This document shows positions 25,902 through 35,597 of a stretch of DNA of 64,000 bases, piece after piece. How positions within the stretch are numbered: the first letter of the stretch is position 1; each line of letters starts with the position of its first letter. The stretch lies in the NCBI RefSeq assembly GCF_023716865.1, contig NZ_CP092417.1, positions 5,310,001 through 5,374,000 of the forward strand, in the 5' to 3' direction. The notes under the pieces were generated by a model, which ran no database searches, was not told the DNA's origin, and was given only the letters and a program-made list of their open reading frames with translations. The DNA is from Endozoicomonas sp. SCSIO W0465. GTDB taxonomy: Bacteria > Pseudomonadota > Gammaproteobacteria > Pseudomonadales > Endozoicomonadaceae. A program made the translations under genes and the position numbers.

Positions 25902-27601
25902 GTTCTCGTCCAAAAACGCATCAGGCAATCATAATTAGATTGTACGTGCGTTTTGATATTTCCTGAAATTCCAGAGAGCCGCAAAAACTCTTCCCTTTTT
26001 TTCTCTAATCTGGGACGGATATTGGAGAAAAACGCGAAAAGCAGGCAGAAAACATCCTCCCACCATGCTGGAAAGGTACTTTCATGTAGCGTGGAGGTGG
26101 CTATCAGGATGGTGCCGGGTGTCTGGCCAGAATCACCAGGTTGTAACAGACCACCGATAACCAGCAATGAGAATCAAAACGCTCAGAACCCTTGCAGTGG
26201 CAACGTGATAGCCCAAAACATCTCTTTAGCCACGAAATTCCCGCTTCAATACCTGCCCGGAAGCGAAAGAGCGTTTTATACACATACTGACTTTTAGTCA
26301 TCTCTTCGACTTCAAGTCCGCGCTTCTTATTAAAAGCTACATCGCTGATTCCCATGGCCTTGGCTTTTTCCAAATTAGCGCGACACGCGTATCCGCCGTC
26401 ACCGCTTGTCTGGCGAGGTACACGACCATAAATTTCTTTTTGTCTTTCCATCATCGGAATGAATTGGTCCGAATCCGCTGGGTTACCTTCCTCAATAACC
26501 AGGTCCAGGATCAATCGACTTTTTCCCTGAACCAGGTTCAGTTTATGGCCATACTGTACTTGCCGCCTGTCTTTTACGATGATATCCGTATGGGGTTCAT
26601 ACAGGCTAACCACTTTTTCCTGGGCTGGCACCTTTTCACCCTTAAAGACCCTGCGCTCTGTCTGGGAGACTATTGCATCCACCAGGGGTAACAGGTGATC
26701 CACATCGGCCTGCCACTTGTCGGCATCATCAGCCAGGAGACACTGCCCCTGCTGACGGGCGTTTGCTAGCGTGACAGTAGCTTCGATAAGTACCTTCCGG
26801 GATTTTCGGGTCAACTGCAGCAGTTTTTTATAATGCTGATGCCGCTCTTCTTTGCCAGCGTAGATGCATTTCTGGCCGCATCTTTTACGGCTCGGTTGTG
26901 ATGGGTATATTCATAAAGCGGTGTCGCTGTCAGTGTTTGTCCCCGTTCCAGCAGCCGACAAATTTCTTTAACGGAACTGGCTAAAAGATCACTGTCGCAA
27001 GGAGGTTTGATATCCGATTCGGTGACTGTGCTGTCAATAGCCACAGTGCGCCCTTTTTCAATACCCTGATCTTTAGCGGTCATTAGCTGACAGTTATTAA
27101 TCCGTTCCCATGTAGATGCAGTAAGAAGGCTGATGAGCCCATGCAAACTGGAGCGACTGGGGCGCTGGTTTGGTTCGAGGCGACAAAAGTCTCGAAAGAG
27201 CATGGAGTCCATCAAAACAAACGACAAGTAGTCATAATCACAATTCAAATACTGTTTCAGGAGTGCCGCACGAAGAACGGATTCTGCTGATAGTCCGTTC
27301 CGCCCAGTGTTCTGTTTATCACCAGAACTTAAGTCCTCATAAATCCAGTCATTGAACTGTGGATGGGCGTCAAGCCATTGCGAGATACCGGAAAGCTGGG
27401 AGCAGATTTCATGAGGTACGTAATGGAGTTCCATACTACACTGCGGGTTGCGTTTTTTGCGCATTTGGAGTCCTCTGTTTTTGGCAATCCCTTATGTTTC
27501 TTGCTCTTGGGAAGTTTAGTCGCCAGATAGCAGTAGGGCTCCACTTAATTTTTCAGGATAAAATCTACAGTTTTCAATTGGTTGTGTTTTTGGACGAGAA
27601 C
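25902..27601 (-). mobile_element. ISNCY-like insertion sequence, copy 1
   Basis: The element is 1700 bp, with perfect 16-bp inverted ends GTTCTCGTCCAAAAAC and a 6-bp duplication TAGGTA (25896-25901, 27602-27607). The second copy at 38650-40350 has the same ends and a different 6-bp duplication. The family assignment is from general resemblance of the transposase; IS5-like is the alternative. Confidence 0.85.
26104..27464 (-). pseudogene. ISNCY-like transposase (1-nt frameshift)
   Basis: The protein is split into 26811-27464 and 26104-26814. Compared with the intact copy (38787-40148), one A is missing from an AAAA run near 26870, inside the sequence coding DAARKCIYAGKEERH. The rest is nearly identical, so the mutation is recent. 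Confidence 0.9.
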
Positions 27602-27607
27602 TAGGTA

Positions 27608-28222
27608 ACCGCTGTGGTAGTCAGAACGTGCGCTGCTCTCATCAGCAAAGTAGATAAGCGCATTATTTTCTTCTGCAATTTTACGAAGCTCAGGGTAACG
27701 AGTTGTCAGCCAGTCATGGACTTTTTTTTACATTGTTGCCATGCCTTGCGTACCGGACGCTGAGGAGAAAAGCCCATTCCTCTTAAGCATCTTGCCAACA
27801 GCAGCCGGATGCATGGTGATACCAAACTCACTTTTGATGATGGCGGCAACAATGTCACGAGTCCACATTGCCTTGTAGAATCCGAAGTCGGTAGGATTTT
27901 TGATCAGAAGTATCTCAGCAAGCTCTGCCCTTTGCAGATCCGACAGTTTGGGAGGTCTGCCCCCAAATGGTCTGGTCTTTAATGCCTCAAACCCACCTTC
28001 TTTATAACGGTTGATCCAGTCATATACGCAGGTGTGATCTGTACTGTATATCTCTGAAATTTCTTTGACATCAGCACCATCCAACCACTTTTGAATAGCC
28101 TCTATGCGAATAGACTCGCGAACAGTGTGGCTTAGCTTGCGTCCATCAACTCTACTCATAAACTGCCGCCCCCCTGAAAGAGGCGACAGTCTACTCAACT
28201 TTGTTGTGGGAGGCTTTGGCAC
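27608..28222 (-). pseudogene. IS630-family transposase remnant (type B)
   Basis: Reading on the reverse strand, an N-terminal helix-turn-helix (AIQKWLDGADVKEISEIYSTDHTCVYDWINRYKEGG) is followed by GRPPKLSDLQRAEL. After an in-frame TAA near 27730 the frame continues as KKVHDWLTTRYPELRKIAEENNALIYFADESSA, the start of the DDE domain. Sequence then breaks at the IS1111 remnant. The likely original start is MSRVDGRKLSH near 28159. It differs from the IS630 element at 31256-35341. Confidence 0.85.
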
Positions 28223-28264
28223 ATATCAATATGACCCCACCAGTTTGACCCCACCAGTTTTTTA

Positions 28265-28461
28265 CGTCATCAGAAATTATGAATACACCGGTTGTCAGGT
28301 TAGGTCTTCTGACGTGTATTCGTCGGGAGTCGCTGCCCGAAAAAACCTGACCATCGCTAACGTCATGGCCTGAGTTGTGACGGTAATTCGATCATTAATG
28401 AACTAAAAGGCTGTTACCTGTGTCTGAGCTGGCACGGTTTAATGAATAAAGTTTATACATA
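28265..28461 (+). promoter_or_regulatory. Conserved structured leader of repeat gene copy 5 (full length)
   Basis: This is a full leader with GAATACAC at 28281-28288 and all pairing segments described for copy 2. It starts at ACGTCATCAG, directly after two copies of GACCCCACCAGTTT. Like copy 2, it has AACGTCATGG, which shortens hairpin D by one pair. Confidence 0.6.
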
Positions 28462-30948
28462 ATGATCCCACTCTATAATGAATCAGGTCTGGCGACGGGG
28501 AGAGCGAATTCCACAGGATTACCTTCTGGTAGTGATCACACAACACCATCCAGACCATCCAAACCATCAAGCTCTTTCTATTCAGGTCGGCACGTATCAA
28601 GACAAGAACCCATTGGGAACAGCCTCCCAACCATAGATAATTATGAGTCCCCTAAAGAAAAAATATCTTTAAAGAGAAATGTTTCCCACATTGAAGATGC
28701 AGTACAGGATGAAAAATTAAAAAGAAAACGACCGGATCGTGAAAATGAGTATCAACAAGATTCATTGATAGCGACTTTAGATCAATTAAAAGGCCTTTGC
28801 CAGGAACGCATAATCACCGTTAAACCAACGCTGGATAAGCTGGTTAATTCTTGCCCTAATGAGTCGAAAGTCCAACTGATATCCAAGCTTGGTATTTATT
28901 TTAGTAGTGTGGAAAGAACCGTTAAAAACACGGGTACGATTACCAGCATGCTCTTGCAGGGCGAAGGAAGCTCAATAACAAAGAAAAACATTAACGACTT
29001 TCTGAGTATTGAAGACCGTGATGTACAAGCAATAGCATGTTATCCATTTATTACATCCATTTCTTCCATCTGTAATGGTAAAGGCTTTCCCAAAGCCGGG
29101 GACGTGGACACGCTGCTGAAGCTACCGAGCCTCCGGAAGGATGGCCAGCTTGACCGGCAACTGCTGAGCTCCATTTCTTCCATCTGTAATGGAAAAGGCT
29201 TTCCCAAAGCCGGGGACGTGGACACGCTGCTGAAGCTACCGAGCCTCCGGAAGGATGGCCAGCTTGACCGGCAACTGCTGAGTTCCATTTCTTCCATCTG
29301 TCATGGAAAAGGCTTTCCCAAAGCCGGGGACGTGGACACGCTGCTGAAGCTACCGAGCCTCCAGAAGGATGGCCAGCTTGACCGGCAACTGCTGAGCTCC
29401 ATTTCTTCCATGATGAGTGGCCGGGGCTTTCCCAAAGCCGGGGACGTGGACACGCTGCTTAAGCTACCGAGTCTCCGGAAGGATGGTCGGCTTGACCGGC
29501 AGCTGCTGAGCTCCATTTCTTCCATCTGTAATGGAAAAGGCTTTCCCAAAGCCGGGGACGTGGACACGCTGCTGAAGCTACCGAGCCTCCGGAAGGATGG
29601 CCAGCTTGACCGGAGACTGCTGAGTTCCATTTCTTCCATGATGAGTGGCCGGGGCTTTCCCAAAGCCGGGGACGTGGACACGCTGCTGAAGCTACCGAGC
29701 CTCCAGAGGGATGGTCAGCTTGACCGGCAACTGCTGAGCTCCATTTCTTCCATCTGTCATGGTAAAGGCTTTCCCAAAGCCAGGGACGTGGACACGCTGC
29801 TGAAGCTACCGAGCCTCCAGAAGGAGGGCCGGCTTGACCGGCAACTGCTGAGCTCTATTTCTTCTATCTGTCATACTAATGGCTTTCCCAAAGCCCGGGA
29901 CGTGGACACGCTGCTGAAGCTACCGAGCCTCCAGAAGGATGGCCAGCTTGACCGGCAACTGCTGCGCTCCATTTCTTCCATCTGTAATGGTAAAGGCTTT
30001 CCCAAAGCTGAGGACGTGGACACGCTGCTGAAGCAACCAAGCCTCCAGAAGGATGGCCAGCTTGACCGGCAAGTGCTGAGCTCCATTTCTTGCATGATGA
30101 GTAGCCGGGGCTTTCCCAAAGCCGGGGACGTGGACACGCTGCTGAAGTTACCGAGCCTCCAGAAGGATGGCCAGCTTGACCGGCAACTGCTGAGCTCCAT
30201 TTCTTCCATGATGAGAAGCCGGGGCTTTCCCAAAGCCGGGGACGTGGACACGCTGCTGAAGCTACCGAGCCTCCAGAAGGATGGCCAGCTTGACCGGCAA
30301 CTGCTAATCTCCATTTCTTCCATGATGAGTGGCCGGGGCTTTCCCAAAGCCGGGGACGTGGACACGCTGCTGAAGCTACCGAGCCTCCGGAGGGATGGCC
30401 AGCTCGACCGGCAACTGCTGAGTTCCATTTCTTCCATCTGTCATGGTAAAGGCTTTCCCAAAGCCGGAGACGTGGACACGCTGCTGAAGCTACCAGACCT
30501 CCAGAAGGATGGCCAGCTTGACCGGCAACTGCTGAGCTCCATTTCTTCCATGATGAGTGGCCGGGGCTTTCCCAAAGCCGGGGATATAAACACGCTGCTG
30601 AAGCTACCAGACCTCCAGAAGGATGGCCAGCTTGACCGGCAACTGCTGCGCTCCATTTCTTCCATGATGAGAAGCCGGGGCTTTCCCAAAGCCGGGGACG
30701 TGGACACGCTGCTGAAGCTACCGAGCCTCCAGAAGGATGGCCAGCTTGACCGGCAACTGCTGAGATCCATTTCTTCCATCTGTCATGGTAAAGGCTTTCC
30801 GAACGAGAATTTAGTTTCACGAATTATAGAATCTATAGGTCTCAACAATCTGGAAGTACCAGAATATATTGATGAACTACTTTCATCAGAGAATCTTGAT
30901 TTCAATGAAAACTTTTGGGAGTCACTTTCAATAGATGAAATAATCTGA
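28462..30948 (+). CDS. 38-residue tandem repeat protein, copy 5 (15 repeats, intact)
   Basis: The 828 residues equal 208 + 15 x 38 + 50. Variable loop pairs in order are NG, HG, SG, NG, SG, HG, HT, NG, SS, RS, SG, HG, SG, RS, HG. The repeat with QKEGRLDRQLL and ICHT also occurs in copy 1, and the KAEDVDTLLKQ/QVLSSISC repeat also in copy 4, so arrays are mosaics. The tail is the most diverged of the set (LEVPEYIDELL, SENLDFNENFWESLSIDEII) yet keeps its acidic-hydrophobic pattern, suggesting that character is selected. The full leader is present. Confidence 0.9.
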   Translation: MIPLYNESGLATGRANSTGLPSGSDHTTPSRPSKPSSSFYSGRHVSRQEPIGNSLPTIDNYESPKEKISLKRNVSHIEDAVQDEKLKRKRPDRENEYQQDSLIATLDQLKGLCQERIITVKPTLDKLVNSCPNESKVQLISKLGIYFSSVERTVKNTGTITSMLLQGEGSSITKKNINDFLSIEDRDVQAIACYPFITSISSICNGKGFPKAGDVDTLLKLPSLRKDGQLDRQLLSSISSICNGKGFPKAGDVDTLLKLPSLRKDGQLDRQLLSSISSICHGKGFPKAGDVDTLLKLPSLQKDGQLDRQLLSSISSMMSGRGFPKAGDVDTLLKLPSLRKDGRLDRQLLSSISSICNGKGFPKAGDVDTLLKLPSLRKDGQLDRRLLSSISSMMSGRGFPKAGDVDTLLKLPSLQRDGQLDRQLLSSISSICHGKGFPKARDVDTLLKLPSLQKEGRLDRQLLSSISSICHTNGFPKARDVDTLLKLPSLQKDGQLDRQLLRSISSICNGKGFPKAEDVDTLLKQPSLQKDGQLDRQVLSSISCMMSSRGFPKAGDVDTLLKLPSLQKDGQLDRQLLSSISSMMRSRGFPKAGDVDTLLKLPSLQKDGQLDRQLLISISSMMSGRGFPKAGDVDTLLKLPSLRRDGQLDRQLLSSISSICHGKGFPKAGDVDTLLKLPDLQKDGQLDRQLLSSISSMMSGRGFPKAGDINTLLKLPDLQKDGQLDRQLLRSISSMMRSRGFPKAGDVDTLLKLPSLQKDGQLDRQLLRSISSICHGKGFPNENLVSRIIESIGLNNLEVPEYIDELLSSENLDFNENFWESLSIDEII

Positions 30949-30992
30949 CTCTTATCAAAAATCATTTAAGACGGGAGATTGGATAAACGAAG

Positions 30993-31130
30993 CAACCCGG
31001 AAGCTGGGGTCCGAAGCTGGGGTCACAAAGCTGGGGTCACACAAAGCTGCGGTCAAAAGCTGGCAAAGCTGGGGTCACAAAGCTGGGGTCCAAAGCTGGG
31101 GTCACCAAAGCTGGGGTCAAAAGCTGGGGT
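30993..31130. repeat. Short tandem array of GCTGGGGTC units, second array
   Basis: About nine units of AAGCTGGGGTC with 1-4 nt linkers follow repeat gene copy 5, in the same relative place as the array after copy 3. One unit is GCTGCGGTC and one is shortened to GCTGGCAAA. It leads directly into a spacer element. Confidence 0.8.
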
Positions 31131-31254
31131 CAAGTCTTTCTTTTTGAATATGCAAGATTCATGGCCCAAGACAGGTCTTGATCTTTGGCGTTGATTTCAA
31201 GGTTCAAGACTTAACGTAAGAATTCCTGATTCTCCAGATGAAATTTCAAACGTC
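31117..31254. repeat. Recurring ~170-bp spacer element, copy 5 (split by IS630)
   Basis: The left part runs to ACGTCTA (31255). The remainder (ATGACTTTCAAAAGGAAAGACCT) continues at 35344-35366 after the IS630 element. The next IS1111 copy begins immediately after AGACCT. Confidence 0.75.
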
Positions 31255-31647
31255 TAAGTAGTTAAAAGTTTGCTTATGGATATTTTGATCGTACTATCAG
31301 GCAGACAAAGAAAGAGATCCTTAATCTATTATAAGTGGGTCTTGAACTAAAACGTCCCCAACCTATGAAGTATGTCAATATCACTGATGAAGCTGTTGTA
31401 TTAACTTTGAAATACGCCAAGCACTACGGCCCTCTGAGGTGTATCAGGGAAAGAGCTCATGGTCTTCTATTGAGTAATCGAGGCTTTACCCTTGAGCAAA
31501 TTGCAGAAATCCTTGAGATTAAATATCAGACCGTTTCCCAATGGATTGATGATTGGGAGGACTATGGTATTCGTGCATTGTATAAGAAACATGGTGGTGG
31601 AAGATCTTGCATATATGATGAATCTGAAGTGCAACGCATAAAAGAGT

Positions 31648-33256
31648 GTAACTATTCAGCACTGAGCAAAGGCATATTACAGTAATTCCGAACAGCTCTA
31701 TGAAGTGATTGATATATGTCCATTCCCTGTTTTCTGGCAGACGACAAATAGCTGCGAATCCGTGCAAACATAGAACCACCGTCTGCACTCCTGAAGCAGC
31801 CTGAGATTTTCTGCTTTAACTTGGCCATTCGAACATCCCGCTCACTGCCATTGTTATCGAAGGGAATGGTAAAATCTGACATGAAGCGCAGTGTCTCAGC
31901 CTTGAACTCAGTGAGTCGTTTGAAGAGATTGTAAGCTTTAGTATTCTTGACTTTCTTGCGCTTAAGCTCCTCTCGTTGCTTCTCCATATAGACGACTTCT
32001 TTCATTAGAGCCCGCTGAAGCAACCGGTCATAAATCTTCTCGATTCGTTCACAGACAACACTTGGCATCTGTAGCATACCTATGGTCTTAAAGCCCTTGC
32101 AGTAATGCCAGGAAAGCCTCAGTAGCTTCATCAATCGCAACGCCAGTTGATTGCTGTCCCTATCAACAACACCCAAAAGCTCCCTCAGGTGATGGGCATT
32201 GCAAAGTACGTGAGTTGCCGCATATGCAAAATAGGATTTCCAATGATCATGAACCAGAACGCCTGCAAATGTTAGCAGTATGCCCATCGTGTCCATGGCC
32301 TCACGACCTCGCTTTTCAGACAAGTAGTAGAGCGTCCATTGTTCATCCCGCATAACGTGTAGCCAGTGCAAAGAGCCCTCGGCCCGCCATACCCGTTTCA
32401 TCGGCTCCGGCAACAGACGATTCCCGCAAGGCGTCACGAATAACCTCTTCAGTAGAAGCAGATTTTCATAGGTTCTGGCCACAAAATTGGCGACAGTGCC
32501 TGCACTTACACTCATTTTATAGAGAGTATTAAAATACTCTGACACGCGCTTAAAAGGCAGGAAATGGTATTGGTTAAGATAGACGGCCATAGCCTGTGTG
32601 GCTGAGCCATATTGTGCGGCAGCGGTAACACCTTCCGGGAATTCAGCCTGATTCCGACAACCACAAGTGCAGATTTTTACTTCAGCTCTATGGGCCGTTA
32701 CTTCAAATTCACCCGGTCTCCCTGGTTCAAACACCTGTCGTTCAATATATTTGACCGGCTCACTATCAAGAAGAGACGCCTGACATTTATTGCATTCTTT
32801 AACCGGAAGGTACTCAATATAGTCAGGGATATCGACCCTGTTTAAGACAAGTGCCCTGATGCCCTTTCTTTCCACCGGCTTTATTACCAGAAGACTGTCT
32901 CAGACTTTTAGGATTGGGTTTTTCATCCGATGGATCGGTACCTTTATCTGCGGAAAGGTCGTCAGAATGATCTGGAGAATTACTGTTTTTACAAGGTTTT
33001 TGATAACCATCAGACGATGGCGGCTTGCTGCTGTTTTGACTGTTCTTGCCAACCTTTTCTTCCAATTCTCGACATCGCTCTTCCAGACAGGCAACTCTCA
33101 TCCGCAGCTCTGCATTCTCTTTCAAGAGAATCTCAGCCGACATAGTTGCGGGTAGTTCTGGAATCATGCTGGCGAATATTGTGGAAAAATGGTGCTTAAG
33201 AGGATGGTATAAAAATCAGAAAATTCCAGATTTATGTGGGGGTGCTGAACAGTTAC
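31648..33256 (-). mobile_element. IS66-family insertion sequence, copy 2
   Basis: The element is 1609 bp with the same ends as copy 1 and an 8-bp duplication AAAAGAGT (31640-31647, 33257-33264). It is inserted in the IS630 transposase gene. Confidence 0.93.
31652..33167 (-). pseudogene. IS66-family transposase with three indels
   Basis: Relative to intact copies there is an extra C near 32837 (GATATCGACCCTG), an extra C near 32386 (GGCCCGCCATACC) and a missing C near 32459 (GTAGAAGCAGATT). The first splits the N-terminal part (32823-33167) from the rest (31652-32875). The other two shift a short internal stretch and then restore the frame, changing EEVIRDALRESSVAGADETG, which holds the first catalytic Asp. 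Confidence 0.88.
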
Positions 33257-33497
33257 AAAAGAGTTAGTAGCAGAAGAGCCTCGTCGTTTATCGTATGTAA
33301 AATCCAAAATTGAGGATGAGACCGGTAAATCCTCATCAAAACTTACTCTGGCCAACATCGTAAAAAAGTTAGGACTGGTTTACAAAAGACTCCGTAAATC
33401 GTGCAAACATAAACGGGACGAAGAGCATTTCCAGCGTTGTAAAACTGCACTGAAAGACGCCCAGGAAGCTGAGCGCAAAGGGTTAATAAACTTGTTT

Positions 33498-33656
33498 GGC
33501 TCTTTTCGGGTTACAGACTGCTCTGCAATGAAAATTGGCCAAAGGCCTTGATATACAATGCCTTCAGGAAACTGCTGGCTAAATATTGCCAAGCCCTGCC
33601 ACAGGAGGATTCCAGCCTGATTTATGAAATCAGCAGTCTGCAATACGAAAAGAGCC
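33498..33656. mobile_element. 159-bp MITE related to IS1595
   Basis: Ends are GGCTCTTTTCGGGTTACAG and, reversed, GGCTCTTTTCGTATTGCAG, both continuing ACTGCT, matching the ends of the IS1595-family element at 24271-25302. It is flanked by an 8-bp duplication ACTTGTTT (33490-33497, 33657-33664) as for IS1595. The 159-bp body has no transposase. It would be mobilised in trans by an ISXO2-like transposase. Confidence 0.85.
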
Positions 33657-33697
33657 ACTTGTTTTATTTTGATGAGTCCGGATTTACTCAAGAACCT

Positions 33698-34806
33698 GGC
33701 TAAGTTACCGTTAATGGTTGGAAGCACCAATGTTCAGTAATTCTGCTGATCAACCGGCCAACAGTTAATTTTTTTGCTGCCGTCAGTTCTCGCCTCCAGG
33801 CCAGATAATGGGGAAGGTAACGAGTTGCAACCCCTTGGAATACGCCGCCAATCCAGCGTTTTAAATGACTGTGATAAGAATTTACAGTCTGGATGTGGTA
33901 GATGCCTTCAACAACATGTTGACCTGCTGATGTCACCAGCTCCTTGAAGACAAATCCAAGCTTGTCAGCAAGTTTTTCGTGAGCGAGGTGTGCATCCGCA
34001 CAGACCGTGGCCTGTATCGATATGCGGCCATTTAAATGCCTGCACAATTCATTAGCACTTTCGTTTTCTAATACACCGTCAACGGTATTTCGATTACGGT
34101 CCCGAGCCACCATTACCGGGACTTTTCGGGCTTTGTTGGGATCATTACCCCGCTTTCGGGTTGGCCGTGGAAGGCCTTCTCTTTGCCCTTTGAAGGATTC
34201 ACGGAAAAATGTTTCATCAAGCTCAGTAATGCCACAAAGCTCTTCTGCTTGATCATTATTAATCACTTCAAGAAAGCGGTGACGCCAGCGGAACGCAGTT
34301 TTCAAGTCAATGGCATTCTCAGCAGCAGCTGGTCGCAAGACCATAGAGTGAGTCATACCTGCGAGGTACTTGTTCCATTTTTCAGGGTGCCTGAGCCTTG
34401 CCAAAGGCGTTCCACTAAAGGCGTTAAACGTTGAGTCGCAAGTCTTGCAGTGGTAGCGCTGTCGGCCATTTCGTATGCCCCAGCGACCAACGCTATGGCT
34501 TTTGCATTTGGGGCACCTGGGGTTTTCGGCAAATTGGGCAAGTATGCTCTTTTCTACGTCAGGTGTTGCATTATCGTTATTGGGTATAGATTCACTGTAA
34601 ACAGGTTCAGAGTCAGTGGTTTCTACTACCTCGGTAACCTCTATTTGAGTACTAAGGAGCGAGTTGTTAAGAATGTCTCGCTGTTCACTGGTTAATGTTG
34701 AAATGGAATCAATAAAATTCTGGAAGAGTTCAGATTGCATATCACTCCCCTACAACGTAGATTTTATGGGAGTTTAGCTGATTCAACCATTAACGGTAAC
34801 TTAGCC
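33698..34806 (-). mobile_element. IS1595-family insertion sequence, second type
   Basis: The element is 1109 bp with inverted ends GGCTAAGTTACCGTTAATGG, flanked by CAAGAACCT on both sides (33689-33697, 34807-34815). The duplication is 8 or 9 bp depending on which terminal base is assigned to the element. It is inserted in the IS630 transposase gene. Confidence 0.9.
33700..34740 (-). CDS. IS1595-family transposase
   Basis: This intact 346-residue protein has an N-terminal zinc ribbon (CPKCKSHSVGRWGIRNGRQRYHCKTC) followed by a dimer-like region (TFNAFSGTPLARLRHPEKW). The catalytic core includes GITELDETFFRES, TVCADAHLAHEKL and TVNSYHSHLKRWIGGVFQGVATRYLPHYLAW. The stop codon is within the inverted repeat. 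It is unrelated in detail to the frameshifted ISXO2-like transposase at 24294-25239. Confidence 0.9.
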   Translation of the reverse strand: MQSELFQNFIDSISTLTSEQRDILNNSLLSTQIEVTEVVETTDSEPVYSESIPNNDNATPDVEKSILAQFAENPRCPKCKSHSVGRWGIRNGRQRYHCKTCDSTFNAFSGTPLARLRHPEKWNKYLAGMTHSMVLRPAAAENAIDLKTAFRWRHRFLEVINNDQAEELCGITELDETFFRESFKGQREGLPRPTRKRGNDPNKARKVPVMVARDRNRNTVDGVLENESANELCRHLNGRISIQATVCADAHLAHEKLADKLGFVFKELVTSAGQHVVEGIYHIQTVNSYHSHLKRWIGGVFQGVATRYLPHYLAWRRELTAAKKLTVGRLISRITEHWCFQPLTVT

Positions 34807-35597
34807 CAAGAACCTTGTGTGCCATATGGCTGGCAGGAAAAAGGAAAGCAGCTCAGAATTCCATCAGTCAAAAGTAAGCGCATCAACGTGCTGGGCTTTA
34901 TGAATCGGAGCTGTGAGCTGTTTCATTACCCTGTTGTGGGCTCTGTGAATAGTGATACAGTGATTGCAGCCTTTGACGACTTCGCAGAGAAAATGGAGGA
35001 TGAAAAATACAGTTCAAATGACCGCTACACCGTAGTTATGGTGGACAATGCCAGTATTCATACCAGCAAAAAGTTTCGTGACAGAATCGCTGACTGGACT
35101 CTTGAGAAAAAGTTACTGATCTGCTTTCTTCCAACATATTCACCTGAACTCAATCTGATTGAGATCCTGTGGAGGAAAGTAAAGTATGAATGGCTCAATC
35201 TATTGTCAATCAAGAGTTTCACGGAATTTGAAAAGGAAGTTGAACGAGTGTTCGCTTCATTTGGAGAGAGTCATATGATTTCGTTTGCAAATACTAAATA
35301 ATCGTTCAGTCAATTTATCCGAAAGCAAATTATCAACTACTTAATGACTTTCAAAAGGAAAGACCTAATGGAATGGTCTGCCCCGCTCCCAAAACGGCTT
35401 CAAATGAGCCAAAATAGAATGAGTTTGGTAGGACATCATTCAAAACAAGAAACGGAGCGAACCATCCATGGGCAAGATTGACAAATCAGGAACTAATCAA
35501 AAAGGCCAGGTTGCTTTTCTCGGAATTGATCTGAGCAAAAAGAGTTTCCAGTGGGCTGGTACTATGCGAGGCACAATGGAGGGAGCATAGTCGTAGC

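Larger units (their letters stand above)
31335..35301 (+). pseudogene. IS630-family transposase (type A), interrupted three times
   Basis: Pieces are 31335-31647, 33257-33497, 33665-33697 and 34816-35301. Spliced together they read continuously: helix-turn-helix (GFTLEQIAEILEIKYQTVSQWIDDW), KELVAEEPRRLSYVKSKIE, then the DDE domain LFYFDESGFTQEPCVPYGWQEKG, VVMVDNASIHTSK and STYSPELNLIEILWRKVKY (written here as seen: LPTYSPELNLIEILW). No nonsense codon is seen in the joined frame, so only insertions inactivated it. Confidence 0.9.
31256..35341 (+). mobile_element. IS630-family insertion sequence carrying three nested insertions
   Basis: Ends are AGTAGTTAAAAGTTTGCTT on the left and, reversed, AGTAGTTGATAATTTGCTT on the right, flanked by the TA dinucleotide duplicated by IS630/Tc1 elements (31254-31255, 35342-35343). 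Inside lie an IS66 element (31648-33256), a 159-bp MITE (33498-33656) and an IS1595 element (33698-34806). Removing these and one copy of each duplication gives a simple element of about 1.2 kb. Confidence 0.9.
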
